Source: Flavobacteriaceae bacterium UBA2540 | GTDB lineage: Bacteria > Bacteroidota > Bacteroidia > Flavobacteriales > Flavobacteriaceae | NCBI GenBank assembly: GCA_002340765.1 | Contig: DDMS01000025.1 | Coordinates: forward strand, 1 to 64,000 | DNA: 64,000 bases | Reading direction: 5' to 3' | Part shown: piece after piece, positions 8,903 to 17,844 of the stretch | Numbering within the stretch: the first letter of the stretch is position 1 | How the letters are laid out: every line of letters begins with the position of its first letter | The notes under the pieces: generated by a model | Told to the model about the DNA's origin: nothing | What the model saw: only the letters and a program-made list of their open reading frames with translations | Database searches by the model: none | Translations under genes and position numbers: made by a program

Positions 8903-10408
8903 ATGAAAAATTTCAATACCATCCTGATTTTATTAAGCTTTAGTATTCTTTTTTCTTGTAAAAAAGACGATCATAAAATCGAATTTACCTTTTTACAACT
9001 CAATGATGTGTATGAAATTGCGCCTATTCAAGGAGGAAAATTTGGTGGAATGGCAAGAGTAGAAACATTGCACCAACAATTGTTGCAAGAAAACAAAAAT
9101 ACGTTGCTTGTCATGGCTGGAGATTTTTTAAATCCTTCATTGTTAGGAACTTTAAAGGTTGATAATGAGCGAGTTTTAGGAAAACAAATGATTGAAGTGA
9201 TGAATGCCATGAAATTTGATGTGGTTGCTTTCGGAAATCACGAGTTTGATTTGTCTCAAAAAGACTTGCAAAATCGCATTAACGAAAGTCATTTTCCTTG
9301 GATTTCTGCCAATGTAAAATTGGCGTCTAAAAACGACACAATTTCATTTTTCAAAGAAATTGAAGGCAAGAAAACTCCTTTAAAAGAGTATTTTATAAAA
9401 GAATTTTCGGATAAAGATGGAACAAAAATCAAAGTAGGATTTATCAGTGTTTGTATTCCTTCTAACCCAAAAGATTATGTTGCTTATGAAAACATGTTTG
9501 TAAAAGCAAGAAATTCCTATAAAATTATAAAAGACAGTGTGAATGTAGTTTTTGGATTAACACATGTAAAAATAGTAAACGATAAAAGAATAGCACAATT
9601 ATTACCAAATATTCCACTAATTATGGGTGGTCATGAACATACAAATATGGCTGTTCCTGTTGGAAATTCGATAATAACTAAAGCAGATGCTAACGCAAAA
9701 ACAGCTTATATACATAGAATTTCTTATGATAAAAAATCAAAAAAAGCGACAATAAAATCGGAATTAAAAGAGATTAATGATGCATTGCAAGAAGATACAA
9801 TTGTGGGCGAAATTGTTGAAAAATGGCAAGATATTTTAAACGAAAACATTAAAAAGATTATCAAAAATCCGAACGAAATTATTCATACAGCCACTATTGA
9901 TTTGGACGGAAGAGACACTCCAATAAGAAGCGAACAAACGAATCTTGGTGAACTTATAACAAAATCGATGTCTTATTCGTTTGATAATCAAGTAGATTGT
10001 GCTTTGGTGAATGGTGGTTCTATTCGGATTGATGATGTTTTGCAAGGTGAAATTATGGCAGTTGATATTTTTAGAGTGTTGCCTTATGGAGGTGCTATTT
10101 TAAAAGTTAATCTCAAAGGAAGATTATTAAAAAAAGTGTTGGATTATGGTAATTTGGCTTTAGGAACTGGAGCTTATTTGCAAAGATTTAATGCTGAAAA
10201 AGTAAGGGAAAAGTGGATGATAAAAAACAAAGAGTTAGATATCACAAAATCTTATACAGTTGCTTTTTCTGATTATTTACTAAAAGGTTTTGATATTCCT
10301 TTTTTGAACGATCAAAACAAAGAAGTAAATTATATTTATACACCAAATCCTGATGAAATTGCTTTTGATATTAGAAAAGCAGTGATTTCTTACTTAAAAG
10401 AAAAATAA
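8903..10408 (+). CDS. 5'-nucleotidase / metallophosphatase lipoprotein (UshA-like)
   Basis: A 501-residue lipoprotein. The signal peptide ends at FSILFSC (Cys at about 19). The N-terminal calcineurin-like phosphoesterase domain has QLNDVYEIAP, AGDFLNPSLLG, GNHEFD, GLTHV and GGHEHT. The C-terminal 5'-nucleotidase domain (about 310-501) has NGGSIRID and LPYGGAILKVNLKG. It should dephosphorylate nucleotides outside the inner membrane to scavenge nucleosides and phosphate. In the first motif the usual D-x-H is D-V-Y, so one metal-ligand His is replaced by Tyr. It starts 24 bases after the HMG-CoA lyase gene and faces the helicase gene across a terminator. Confidence 0.92.
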   Translation: MKNFNTILILLSFSILFSCKKDDHKIEFTFLQLNDVYEIAPIQGGKFGGMARVETLHQQLLQENKNTLLVMAGDFLNPSLLGTLKVDNERVLGKQMIEVMNAMKFDVVAFGNHEFDLSQKDLQNRINESHFPWISANVKLASKNDTISFFKEIEGKKTPLKEYFIKEFSDKDGTKIKVGFISVCIPSNPKDYVAYENMFVKARNSYKIIKDSVNVVFGLTHVKIVNDKRIAQLLPNIPLIMGGHEHTNMAVPVGNSIITKADANAKTAYIHRISYDKKSKKATIKSELKEINDALQEDTIVGEIVEKWQDILNENIKKIIKNPNEIIHTATIDLDGRDTPIRSEQTNLGELITKSMSYSFDNQVDCALVNGGSIRIDDVLQGEIMAVDIFRVLPYGGAILKVNLKGRLLKKVLDYGNLALGTGAYLQRFNAEKVREKWMIKNKELDITKSYTVAFSDYLLKGFDIPFLNDQNKEVNYIYTPNPDEIAFDIRKAVISYLKEK

Positions 10409-10440
10409 AAAAAAATTCACAATTTGTGAAGGTTTTTTTC
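10407..10440. terminator. Bidirectional terminator between nucleotidase and helicase genes
   Basis: TTCAC (10416-10420) and GTGAA (10426-10430) form a short hairpin, flanked by an A run to the left and a T run (10433-10439) to the right, so it can act in both directions. It sits between two genes that converge. Confidence 0.55.
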
Positions 10441-10457
10441 AAATTTATATACAATTT

Positions 10458-12266
10458 TTATTTTCTTTTTCTTCCAAAACCACCAGCATTTCTATCTACT
10501 GAACTTTTTGGACGATCACTTAATTTTCTATCTATTCTTTTTCTTACACCAAAATCAGTTGGTTTTTTACTTGTATTTTCATCACTTCTTCTTCTTCCAA
10601 AACCACTATCTTTTTTTGCAAATGGTTTTTTTCCATCTTTTCTTTCGTAACCATTAGAACGTTCTTTTTTCGTGATTTCGATATTTACAGATCGTCCATC
10701 AAAATCAGGTTGGTTTCTTAAAAATGCCTCTAACGTTTTGTCTTCGAAATTTTTATCGATTTCAAAAAACGAAAAAGTATCTAAAATATCAATGGCTCCA
10801 ATTTCAATTTTGTCTCCAATTTTTTGATCGTTGATTAATCCAATTAATTTTGCAGGATTCAAATTGTCTTTTCTACCAATATTGATAAAAAATCGAGTCA
10901 TATTATCACTTGTTGCTCTTGTTCTTGAGCTATCTCTAGAAATATCGTTCAAATCTTTTGAGTTTTTGTAGTAAGAAAGGAACGTATTAAATTCAAGTGA
11001 AACAAATTTTTGAATCAATTCTTCTCTTGAAAAATCAGCTAATTTTTTATAGATGCTCGGTAAAAAATCATCAATTTCAGCAGTATTGACAACCGTATTT
11101 TGAACTCTATCAATCAAGTGCATTAATTGATTTTGGCAAATTTCTTTTCCTGAAGGAACTCTAGTTTCAATAAATTTTTTATTGATAATTCTTTCAATTG
11201 GTCTTAATTTTCCTTTTTCTTTATTATTTACTAAAACTATTGAAATTCCTTTTTTTCCCGCCCTTCCAGTTCTTCCACTTCTGTGGTTATAATTTTCAAT
11301 TTGGTCTGGTAATTTATGGTTAATGATGTGTGTTAAATTATTCACATCGATTCCACGAGCAGCAACATCAGTAGCTACTAATAATTGCACACTTTTATTG
11401 TGAAATTTATCCATCACAGAATCTCTTTGCGCTTGTGATAAATCACCATGCAAAGCATCAGCATTATATCCGTCTTTGATTAACTTATCCGCAACTTCTT
11501 GTGTTTCTCGTCTTGTTCTACAGAAAATAATTCCATAAATATCAGGATTTAAATCTGCAATTCTTTTTAATGCAAGATAACGAGTGCTTTCGTTTACCAA
11601 ATAATATTCGTGACTTACATTATCTGAACTTTCATTTTTTTGCCCAGAAGTAATTTCTACTGGTTTGGTCATATAATTTCTTGAAATTGCTTCAACTTCT
11701 GCAGGAAATGTTGCAGAAAATAACAAAGTTTGTTTTGATTTTGGAGTAGCTTGAAGAATATTATCCAATTCTTCTTTGAAACCCATATTCAACATTTCAT
11801 CAGCTTCATCTAACACTAACCACTCAATATTACCAAGTTTTAAAGCTCTTCTGTTGATTAAATCTACAGCTCTTCCTGGAGTTCCAATAACGATTTGAGC
11901 TCCTTTGCTCAAAGCTCTAATTTGTTCTTCAATACTTGCACCACCATAAACTGTAACAACTTTCATTTTTTTCATATATTTTGAAAAATCTTGAATGTTT
12001 TTACCAATTTGAACTGCTAATTCTCTTGTTGGTGATAAAATAATTGCTTGTGTATTTGAATTATTTTCATCAATTAATTGCAAGATAGGTAAACTAAAAG
12101 CAGCAGTTTTACCTGTTCCTGTTTGTGCGAATGCTTTTAAATCGCTTCTTGATGAAATAATTTGTGGAATTGCTTTTTCTTGAATAACTGTAGGTTTTTC
12201 ATAACCTAAGTCTAATAATGCTTTGGTAATAGGTTCTTTTAAACCTAACTCTAAAAATGTTGACAT
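10458..12266 (-). CDS. DEAD-box RNA helicase with DbpA-type RNA-binding domain (DeaD/CsdA-like)
   Basis: A 602-residue ATP-dependent RNA helicase, probably acting in ribosome assembly, RNA decay or cold adaptation. Motifs in order: Q motif (GYEKPTVIQEKAIP), AQTGTGKT, PTRELAVQ, TPGR, DEAD, SAT, ARGIDV and HRSGRTGRAG. An RRM-like DbpA RNA-binding domain lies at about 465-540, followed by a basic, low-complexity tail rich in Arg, Lys, Gly and Phe. Transcription probably starts near 12355, giving a leader of about 90 bases, which fits a cold-regulated helicase; that is inference. Confidence 0.95.
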   Translation of the reverse strand: MSTFLELGLKEPITKALLDLGYEKPTVIQEKAIPQIISSRSDLKAFAQTGTGKTAAFSLPILQLIDENNSNTQAIILSPTRELAVQIGKNIQDFSKYMKKMKVVTVYGGASIEEQIRALSKGAQIVIGTPGRAVDLINRRALKLGNIEWLVLDEADEMLNMGFKEELDNILQATPKSKQTLLFSATFPAEVEAISRNYMTKPVEITSGQKNESSDNVSHEYYLVNESTRYLALKRIADLNPDIYGIIFCRTRRETQEVADKLIKDGYNADALHGDLSQAQRDSVMDKFHNKSVQLLVATDVAARGIDVNNLTHIINHKLPDQIENYNHRSGRTGRAGKKGISIVLVNNKEKGKLRPIERIINKKFIETRVPSGKEICQNQLMHLIDRVQNTVVNTAEIDDFLPSIYKKLADFSREELIQKFVSLEFNTFLSYYKNSKDLNDISRDSSRTRATSDNMTRFFINIGRKDNLNPAKLIGLINDQKIGDKIEIGAIDILDTFSFFEIDKNFEDKTLEAFLRNQPDFDGRSVNIEITKKERSNGYERKDGKKPFAKKDSGFGRRRSDENTSKKPTDFGVRKRIDRKLSDRPKSSVDRNAGGFGRKRK

Positions 12267-12369
12267 GCTGTGTTTTTTTTAGATTCACAGACGCCCACCC
12301 GTAAATCCGATTATTAATTCGGCTTGATTTTCTGCGTATTTATCTCGCTAGAAATTTTGTGCAAAGGTA
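12267..12369 (-). promoter_or_regulatory. Promoter and long leader of the helicase gene
   Basis: TACCTTTG (12369-12362, leftward) is a good -7 element. The transcript would carry about 90 untranslated bases that are noticeably richer in GC than the surroundings, with a weak CCGA/TCGG hairpin and a G-rich stretch before the ATG. Long structured leaders are known for cold-inducible helicases; no riboswitch class was recognised. Confidence 0.45.
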
Positions 12370-12402
12370 AACTAAATTAAATAGATAGCAATAAATAATT
12401 AA

Positions 12403-13797
12403 TTATTTTACTTTATTTAAAATTTCAAGATAATCTGAGAGGTTTGAGGATGAAATTGAAGCAAAACCATTCATCACTTTTCCATTTTTATCCACCAGAA
12501 TACAACGTGGCATTTTGCTAGTCAAAAATTCATTGGCTTTACTGTTGTCAGGAAGGTAATATTGAGATTTTATATCTAAACTTTCTAATCTATCAAACTT
12601 TTTCCCATCAATTTTAACAGGAATGAAAATGATGTTTAAAAAATTAGTTGATAAAAAATTCATTCGTGAAACTATATAAGATTCAGAAACATATTCTGGA
12701 CTCCAAAAAAACAATAAAGCATTTTTTTGTTGTATGATTTCATAAACTGATTTACTCACATTCGAATAATCATTGATACCGAAATCTTGCAATTTTTCTA
12801 AGATTGGAACTGATTGGGTATCATTCATCAACTTTTTTATCTGAATTTTATCTTCCTCGTTTGTACTTAATTTGAAAAATTTTTCAAAAGTTTCTTCATT
12901 TAAAATACAACTCGATTTATTATAAAAATGACTGATAACAGTTTGTTTTAAAAATGCGTTTTTGGTTTTTTCAAAACTGATTTTTTTATCAATAATTGTT
13001 AATAAATCAAAAGTAAATTTTGAACTATAATTTTTTTTCATTGGGGGATGTCCCAATGAATATGTTTCATTATATAAGTAGTTTCGAACATATTGCGAAT
13101 AAGGGGGGTAATATATTAAAGAGTCATTATCTATTTTTGCAACTTTTCTATACTCATAAAATGATTCATTAATTTTTGGAAGATGATCAGATTCAGCATA
13201 TTTTGCATTTAAAATTGGATATTTTTCCATTCTAGCATATAATGGATAAGTCAAAGCCACTTTTAAAATATTTTTATAATCTTCAGTTTCTTCCGGATGA
13301 TTTTCAACATATTCATCAAATAATTTCAACTTTGATTTTAAGGAAGATTCTATTTTCTGTTTAAATTCTTTAGGGGCTAATTTATTATTTTCGTGAAAGG
13401 AAAAAGATTCTTTTTCATTCTCTAAAAAACAGTCAATTAAAATATTATTTCTCTCTGCACCTTTCCCAACAAATACCAATGATTCATCAAAATTCCATGT
13501 ATTTAAACGTAATAATAAACTATCTCCAGCCTCTAAATAAACATGTTGATTTTCATATCCATGACTAAAATAATACAAACCATCAGATGCTAATTTTATT
13601 TTGCCAACAAATTTACCATCTTTATCTAAATAAAAAGTATCTATTGCTTGATCCATAGAATATAAAATAACATGGCTTGATTTTGGGTGAATAATTTTTC
13701 CTCCAAAATAAACGTGTGTTAATTTTTTTTCTGATTTACAGCTAATTAAAGAGACTAAAATTAGTAATATTGTAAAATATTTAAAGTATTTATTCAT
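12403..13797 (-). CDS. Lipoprotein with thioredoxin-like domain lacking the CXXC motif
   Basis: A 464-residue lipoprotein; the signal peptide ends at LVSLISC (Cys at about 20). The N-terminal part resembles the beta-rich domain found before TlpA-like reductases in Bacteroidetes (DKDGKFVGKIKL, LEAGDSLLLRLNTWNF). The C-terminal 130 residues have a thioredoxin-fold outline (NALLFFWSPEYVSES, IIFIPVKIDGKKF, MPRCILVDKNGKV), but where active members carry FWAxWCxxC this one has FWSPEYVSES with no Cys. It is therefore unlikely to be a thiol oxidoreductase and may bind a partner instead. It stands alone, transcribed leftward. Function unknown. Confidence 0.75.
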   Translation of the reverse strand: MNKYFKYFTILLILVSLISCKSEKKLTHVYFGGKIIHPKSSHVILYSMDQAIDTFYLDKDGKFVGKIKLASDGLYYFSHGYENQHVYLEAGDSLLLRLNTWNFDESLVFVGKGAERNNILIDCFLENEKESFSFHENNKLAPKEFKQKIESSLKSKLKLFDEYVENHPEETEDYKNILKVALTYPLYARMEKYPILNAKYAESDHLPKINESFYEYRKVAKIDNDSLIYYPPYSQYVRNYLYNETYSLGHPPMKKNYSSKFTFDLLTIIDKKISFEKTKNAFLKQTVISHFYNKSSCILNEETFEKFFKLSTNEEDKIQIKKLMNDTQSVPILEKLQDFGINDYSNVSKSVYEIIQQKNALLFFWSPEYVSESYIVSRMNFLSTNFLNIIFIPVKIDGKKFDRLESLDIKSQYYLPDNSKANEFLTSKMPRCILVDKNGKVMNGFASISSSNLSDYLEILNKVK

Positions 13798-13978
13798 TAA
13801 TTTTAACCAAAATAGATTTTACAAATTTAAGTATTAGCATGAGCTATGATTGTTAATACGAAGTTAAAATAATAGTAATGCTTCCTTAAAAATTACTTGA
13901 AATTTATCAATAAAAAGCATTCAAAATCAAGCCTTAAAAGTAAATCAAATTCGTACTTTTGCAGAAATTTTAAGTATT

Positions 13979-15595
13979 ATGTTATCAGTTTCTAATTTAT
14001 CTGTCCAGTTTGGAAAACGAATTCTGTTTGATGAAGTAAACACCAAATTTCAACAAGGAAATTGTTATGGAATTATTGGTGCAAACGGAGCAGGAAAATC
14101 AACTTTTTTAAAAATAATCTCAGGAAAACAAGACCCCACTTCTGGTCAAGTGCACCTTGAGACTGGAAAAAGAATGTCTTTTTTAAATCAAAATCACAAT
14201 GAATTTGATGAGTATCTAGTGTTGGAAACTGTGATTATGGGAAATAAAGATTTGTTTAAAATAAAAAAGCAAATTGATCAATTATATGCAGATTATTCTG
14301 ATGAAAACGCTGAAAAAATAGGTGAACTTCAAATTGTTTTTGAGGAAATGAACGGTTGGAATGCTGATTCTGAAGCTGCTGCTTTGTTGTCAAACCTGGG
14401 AGTTTCTGAAAATTATCATTATTCAGAAATGAAAGATTTGGACGGAAAACAAAAAGTAAGGGTGTTGATTGCACAAGCTCTTTTTGGAAATCCTGATGTG
14501 TTGATTATGGATGAGCCTACCAATGATTTAGATTTTGAAACCATTGCTTGGCTAGAAAATTTTTTGGCAAATTATGATAATTGTGTAATAATAGTCTCTC
14601 ATGATAGACATTTTTTAGATGCAGTTTGCACTCATATTTCTGATATTGATTTCAGTAAAATCAATCATTATTCTGGAAATTATACTTTTTGGTATGAATC
14701 TAGTCAATTAGCAGCTAAACAACGTGCGCAACAAAACAAAAAATCTGAAGATAAAAAGAAAGAGTTAGAGGAATTTATACGTCGTTTTTCAGCAAACGTT
14801 GCCAAATCTAAGCAAGCAACTTCTCGTAAAAAAATGATTGAAAAATTGAATGTAGAAGATATTAAGCCATCAAGCAGAAGATATCCTGCTATTATTTTTG
14901 ATCAAGATAGAGAAGCAGGAGACCAAATTTTAAATATTGAAGGTTTAAGCAAAAGTTTTGAAGGAGAAAAACTGTTTGACGACGTTCACATCAACCTAAA
15001 TAAAGGTGATAAAGTAGCAGTGATTTCAAAAAATTCTAGAGCAGTTTCAGCATTTTATCAAATCATTACTGAGAGTCAAAAGGCAGATTCTGGAAAATTT
15101 TCTTGGGGTGTTACCACAACGCAATCATATTTACCTTTGGACAATTCTTCCTTTTTTTTGGATGGAAACCTGAATTTAGTAGATTGGCTTAGACAATATG
15201 CGCAAACTGAAGAAGAACGTGAAGAAGTTTTTATTCGTGGGTTTTTAGGCAAAATGATTTTCTCTGGAGAAGAAGCTCTGAAGAAAAGCAATGTGCTTTC
15301 AGGAGGAGAAAAAGTACGTTGCATGCTCTCAAGAATGATGATGAAAAGAGCGAATATTTTGTTGCTCGATGAACCAACAAATCACTTGGATTTAGAATCG
15401 ATTCAGGCATTAAATAATTCGCTAATCAACTTTAAAGGAACTGTTTTATTTACCTCTCATGACCACGAATTTTCACAAACAGTTGCAAACAGAATTATAG
15501 AATTGACTCCAAATGGAATTATTGATAGATATACAACTTTTGATGAATACATTTCCGACCCAAAAATTAAAGAGTTGAGAGAAAAAATGTATTAA
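13979..15595 (+). CDS. ABC-F family ATPase with one degenerate ATP site
   Basis: A 538-residue cytosolic ABC-F protein: two nucleotide-binding domains joined by a charged linker (about 240-310), no membrane helices. Family members act on the ribosome E site as translation factors or antibiotic protectors. NBD1 has Walker A GANGAGKST and Walker B LIMDEPTNDLD, but its signature is LDGKQ instead of LSGGQ. NBD2 has an intact signature LSGGEK and Walker B LLLDEPTNHLD, but its Walker A is SKNSRAVSA. The two defects fall on the same composite site, so one ATP site should be intact and the other dead. TACTTTTG at 13954-13961 is the likely -7 element. Confidence 0.93.
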   Translation: MLSVSNLSVQFGKRILFDEVNTKFQQGNCYGIIGANGAGKSTFLKIISGKQDPTSGQVHLETGKRMSFLNQNHNEFDEYLVLETVIMGNKDLFKIKKQIDQLYADYSDENAEKIGELQIVFEEMNGWNADSEAAALLSNLGVSENYHYSEMKDLDGKQKVRVLIAQALFGNPDVLIMDEPTNDLDFETIAWLENFLANYDNCVIIVSHDRHFLDAVCTHISDIDFSKINHYSGNYTFWYESSQLAAKQRAQQNKKSEDKKKELEEFIRRFSANVAKSKQATSRKKMIEKLNVEDIKPSSRRYPAIIFDQDREAGDQILNIEGLSKSFEGEKLFDDVHINLNKGDKVAVISKNSRAVSAFYQIITESQKADSGKFSWGVTTTQSYLPLDNSSFFLDGNLNLVDWLRQYAQTEEEREEVFIRGFLGKMIFSGEEALKKSNVLSGGEKVRCMLSRMMMKRANILLLDEPTNHLDLESIQALNNSLINFKGTVLFTSHDHEFSQTVANRIIELTPNGIIDRYTTFDEYISDPKIKELREKMY

Positions 15596-15633
15596 AAACA
15601 TAAAAATGGAATCTAAAAGTTTCTTTTTTTTAA

Positions 15634-16572
15634 TTATTTTTGGAGTGGACTAATTATTTTTACGTCCGAAAAAGAAATAGCACCTCTTACCACACCATCA
15701 ATAGTTTTCTTTAAAGCTTCAATCAATTGCATTTTTAACTGAGATTTGTGAAAAATCAAACTTACTTCTCTTGCTGGTTGTGGACTCGCAAATTCCTTTA
15801 AAAAAGTTTGATCGTTTTTGGATAAATCTAACGTATGTAAATATGGTAATAATGTCATTCCCAAACCTTCTTTTGTTAATTTTATTAAGGTATCAAAACT
15901 GCCACTTGCCAATTGAAATCCTTTTTTATTATCAACTTTATAATTTCTACATAGGTTGATAATACTGTTTTTGAAACAATGTCCATCTTCAAGTAAAAGA
16001 ATATCATCCATTTCTAAATCTTCAACTGTGAGTTGTTTGTTTTTGTGAAGTCTATGATTTTCAGGTATTAAACCAACAAAAGGTTCATAATATAAAGGTC
16101 TCTCTTTGATAGATTCGTTTTCTAAGGGTGAAGCAACAATTGCTGCATCAAGATGACCATCAGTTAATTTTCTAATAATATCTTCAGTATTTAACTCTTC
16201 AATAATCAACTTTACTTTTGGATATTTTTTGGTGAAATTATTTAAAAACATTGGCAATAATGTGGGCATAATAGTTGGAATGATTCCCAATTTAAACTCA
16301 CCCCCAACAAATCCTTTTTGTTGGTGAACAATATCAATGATTCTAATACTTTCGTCAACAATTACCTTGGCTTGTTGTACAATTTTTTTTCCAACCTCAG
16401 TCAATTCAATCGGTTTTTTTGAGCGATTAAATATTTGAATACCCAATTCATCTTCAAGTTTTTGAATTTGCATGCTCAAGGTTGGTTGTGTAACAAAACT
16501 ATGCTCAGCAGCAACTGTAAAATTTTGGTATTCTGCAACTGATAAAACGTATTTTAATTGAGTAATTGTCAT
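15634..16572 (-). CDS. oxyR: Hydrogen-peroxide sensing LysR-type regulator OxyR
   Basis: A 312-residue LysR regulator. The winged helix-turn-helix is at about 1-60 (TVAAEHSFVTQPTLSMQIQKLE), followed by the substrate-binding-like domain. LLEDGHCFKNSIINLC holds two Cys separated by eight residues in the context that carries the redox pair Cys199/Cys208 of E. coli OxyR, so the sensing disulfide is present. It is divergent from a dps pseudogene with a palindromic operator candidate between them. OxyR normally activates peroxide defence genes such as dps and katA. Intact and probably functional. Confidence 0.92.
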   Translation of the reverse strand: MTITQLKYVLSVAEYQNFTVAAEHSFVTQPTLSMQIQKLEDELGIQIFNRSKKPIELTEVGKKIVQQAKVIVDESIRIIDIVHQQKGFVGGEFKLGIIPTIMPTLLPMFLNNFTKKYPKVKLIIEELNTEDIIRKLTDGHLDAAIVASPLENESIKERPLYYEPFVGLIPENHRLHKNKQLTVEDLEMDDILLLEDGHCFKNSIINLCRNYKVDNKKGFQLASGSFDTLIKLTKEGLGMTLLPYLHTLDLSKNDQTFLKEFASPQPAREVSLIFHKSQLKMQLIEALKKTIDGVVRGAISFSDVKIISPLQK

Positions 16573-16617
16573 ATGAATAGTTATATTTGTTAAAGATATT
16601 AAAACTACCAGAAATAA

Positions 16618-16653
16618 TTATAGCTTATTAGGATAATTTTAGTGTAGCTATAA
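16618..16653. promoter_or_regulatory. Palindrome between oxyR and dps relic, candidate OxyR operator
   Basis: TTATAGCT (16618-16625) and AGCTATAA (16646-16653) are perfect 8-base inverted repeats 20 bases apart. Each arm contains the ATAG/CTAT half-site known from OxyR binding sites. The position between divergent oxyR and dps is where OxyR classically binds. The call rests on position and half-site resemblance only. Confidence 0.55.
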
Positions 16654-16677
16654 GATAATCATAAAAGTTATAAAGAA

Positions 16678-17149
16678 ATGATCAAATTATCAATTGGATT
16701 AGACAAGATTGAAAGTAAAAATGTAGCCGAAAAATTAAATGGTTTGTTAGCCATTTTCTAAATATTTTATCAAAATTTGAGAGTTTTGCATTGGAATATT
16801 AAAGGTAAAAATTTCTTTGAATTGCATCTGAAATTTGAAGAATTCTACACAGATGAAAAAGTTAAAATCGATTTAATTGCAGAACGTATTTTAACTTTAC
16901 AAGCAAAACCTTACACACTTTTGAAAATTATTTAAATATTTCAACTGTGAATGTTGGAAAAGATATTTCAAATGATGTTGTAGCTTTTAAATTGGTTATC
17001 AGTTCCTTATAAAAATTACTGGTGATTGAAAGAGAAATTTTACATGTTTCAGATGAAACAAATTACGAAGGAACAAATTACATGATGAGCGATTTTATTG
17101 CAGAACAAAAAAAACAATTTGGATGTTAAATTCTTGGTTAGGAAAATAA
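16678..17149 (+). pseudogene. dps: Decayed dps (DNA-binding ferritin-like protein)
   Basis: The plus strand reads as a Dps protein broken in several places. From ATG at 16678 it gives KNVAEKLNGLLA, then a TAA where a Gln codon (CAA) is expected, then NLRVLHWNIKGKNFFELHL, KFEEFYTDEK and KIDLIAERILTL. A frameshift follows near 16920, a further stop near 17010, then VIEREILHVSDETNYEGTN, another frameshift, and the normal Dps ending WMLNSWLGK. The ferroxidase motif around HWNIKG is still readable. Dps protects DNA and stores iron during peroxide stress. At least two nonsense changes and two frameshifts make a product impossible; the decay is recent enough to keep nearly full length. Confidence 0.9.
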
Positions 17150-17167
17150 ACTTTAATATTTTAAGCT

Positions 17168-17196
17168 AAAAAAAGACCTTAAAAAAGGTTTTTTTA
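17168..17196. terminator. Bidirectional terminator after dps relic
   Basis: ACCTT and AAGGT form a hairpin (about 17176-17188) flanked by an A run and a T run, so it can stop transcripts from both sides. It separates the dps relic from the convergent PagL-like gene and overlaps the latter's stop codon. Confidence 0.6.
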
Positions 17197-17835
17197 GTTT
17201 AAAATATAACTATAACCAATCTCTAACCCCAAAATATTGAAACCATCATTAGGTTTTTGAAAATCGAGATTTGAGACGTGTCCAAAGTTTGTTCCCAAAT
17301 AAAAATGAGATTTTTCATTAGTTTTATATAAAAAACCTACAGACAAATTTTCAATAAATGTAAATCCTTTCGCCAAACGCTCCGTGCGAGTGTCAATATA
17401 TGAAAATCCCAAACTGAGACTTCCTTGAAAATATAGTTGATTCGTAATTTTTTTAAAACCAGCAAAACCAAATTCAACTCCATATAAATTTATTGTTTTT
17501 AGTTGTGTAAATTCAGCTATTTTTTCCAAATAATTTTCTTGGTCAGGAGTCACAAAATATTCGTTTATCAACTGATGTCTTAAACTATGAATTTGCGGTT
17601 GCAAAATCAATTCAAAATCCCAATTTTTCCAACTTCCTAATTTGTAAAAAAGTTGCACTTTATAAGTTTGTATTGCATACGTATAATCTATATCATCAAA
17701 AATAAAATTTTCATTGGTGCCATAATTGTAAAGAAATCCAATTTTGTATGGATTCAAAACTGATTTTTTTTTCTCTTGCGAAAATCCACTGAAAATAATA
17801 AAAAGAAAAAAGAAACTAATAAATCGATGTTTCAT
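17194..17835 (-). CDS. Outer-membrane beta-barrel, acyloxyacyl hydrolase (PagL)-like
   Basis: A 213-residue protein with a signal peptide (MKHRFISFFFLFIIFSGFSQ) and alternating amphipathic strands. The segment GHVSNLDFQKPNDGF near residue 185 resembles the PagL active-site region, H-x-S-N followed by PNDG. PagL removes an acyl chain from lipid A at the outer membrane. The position two residues after PNDG, where Pseudomonas PagL has its catalytic Glu, is Asn here, so activity is uncertain. It starts 10 bases downstream of the dehydrogenase stop and is probably co-transcribed with it. A generic porin-like barrel is the alternative. Confidence 0.6.
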   Translation of the reverse strand: MKHRFISFFFLFIIFSGFSQEKKKSVLNPYKIGFLYNYGTNENFIFDDIDYTYAIQTYKVQLFYKLGSWKNWDFELILQPQIHSLRHQLINEYFVTPDQENYLEKIAEFTQLKTINLYGVEFGFAGFKKITNQLYFQGSLSLGFSYIDTRTERLAKGFTFIENLSVGFLYKTNEKSHFYLGTNFGHVSNLDFQKPNDGFNILGLEIGYSYILN

Positions 17836-17844
17836 GAAAATACT

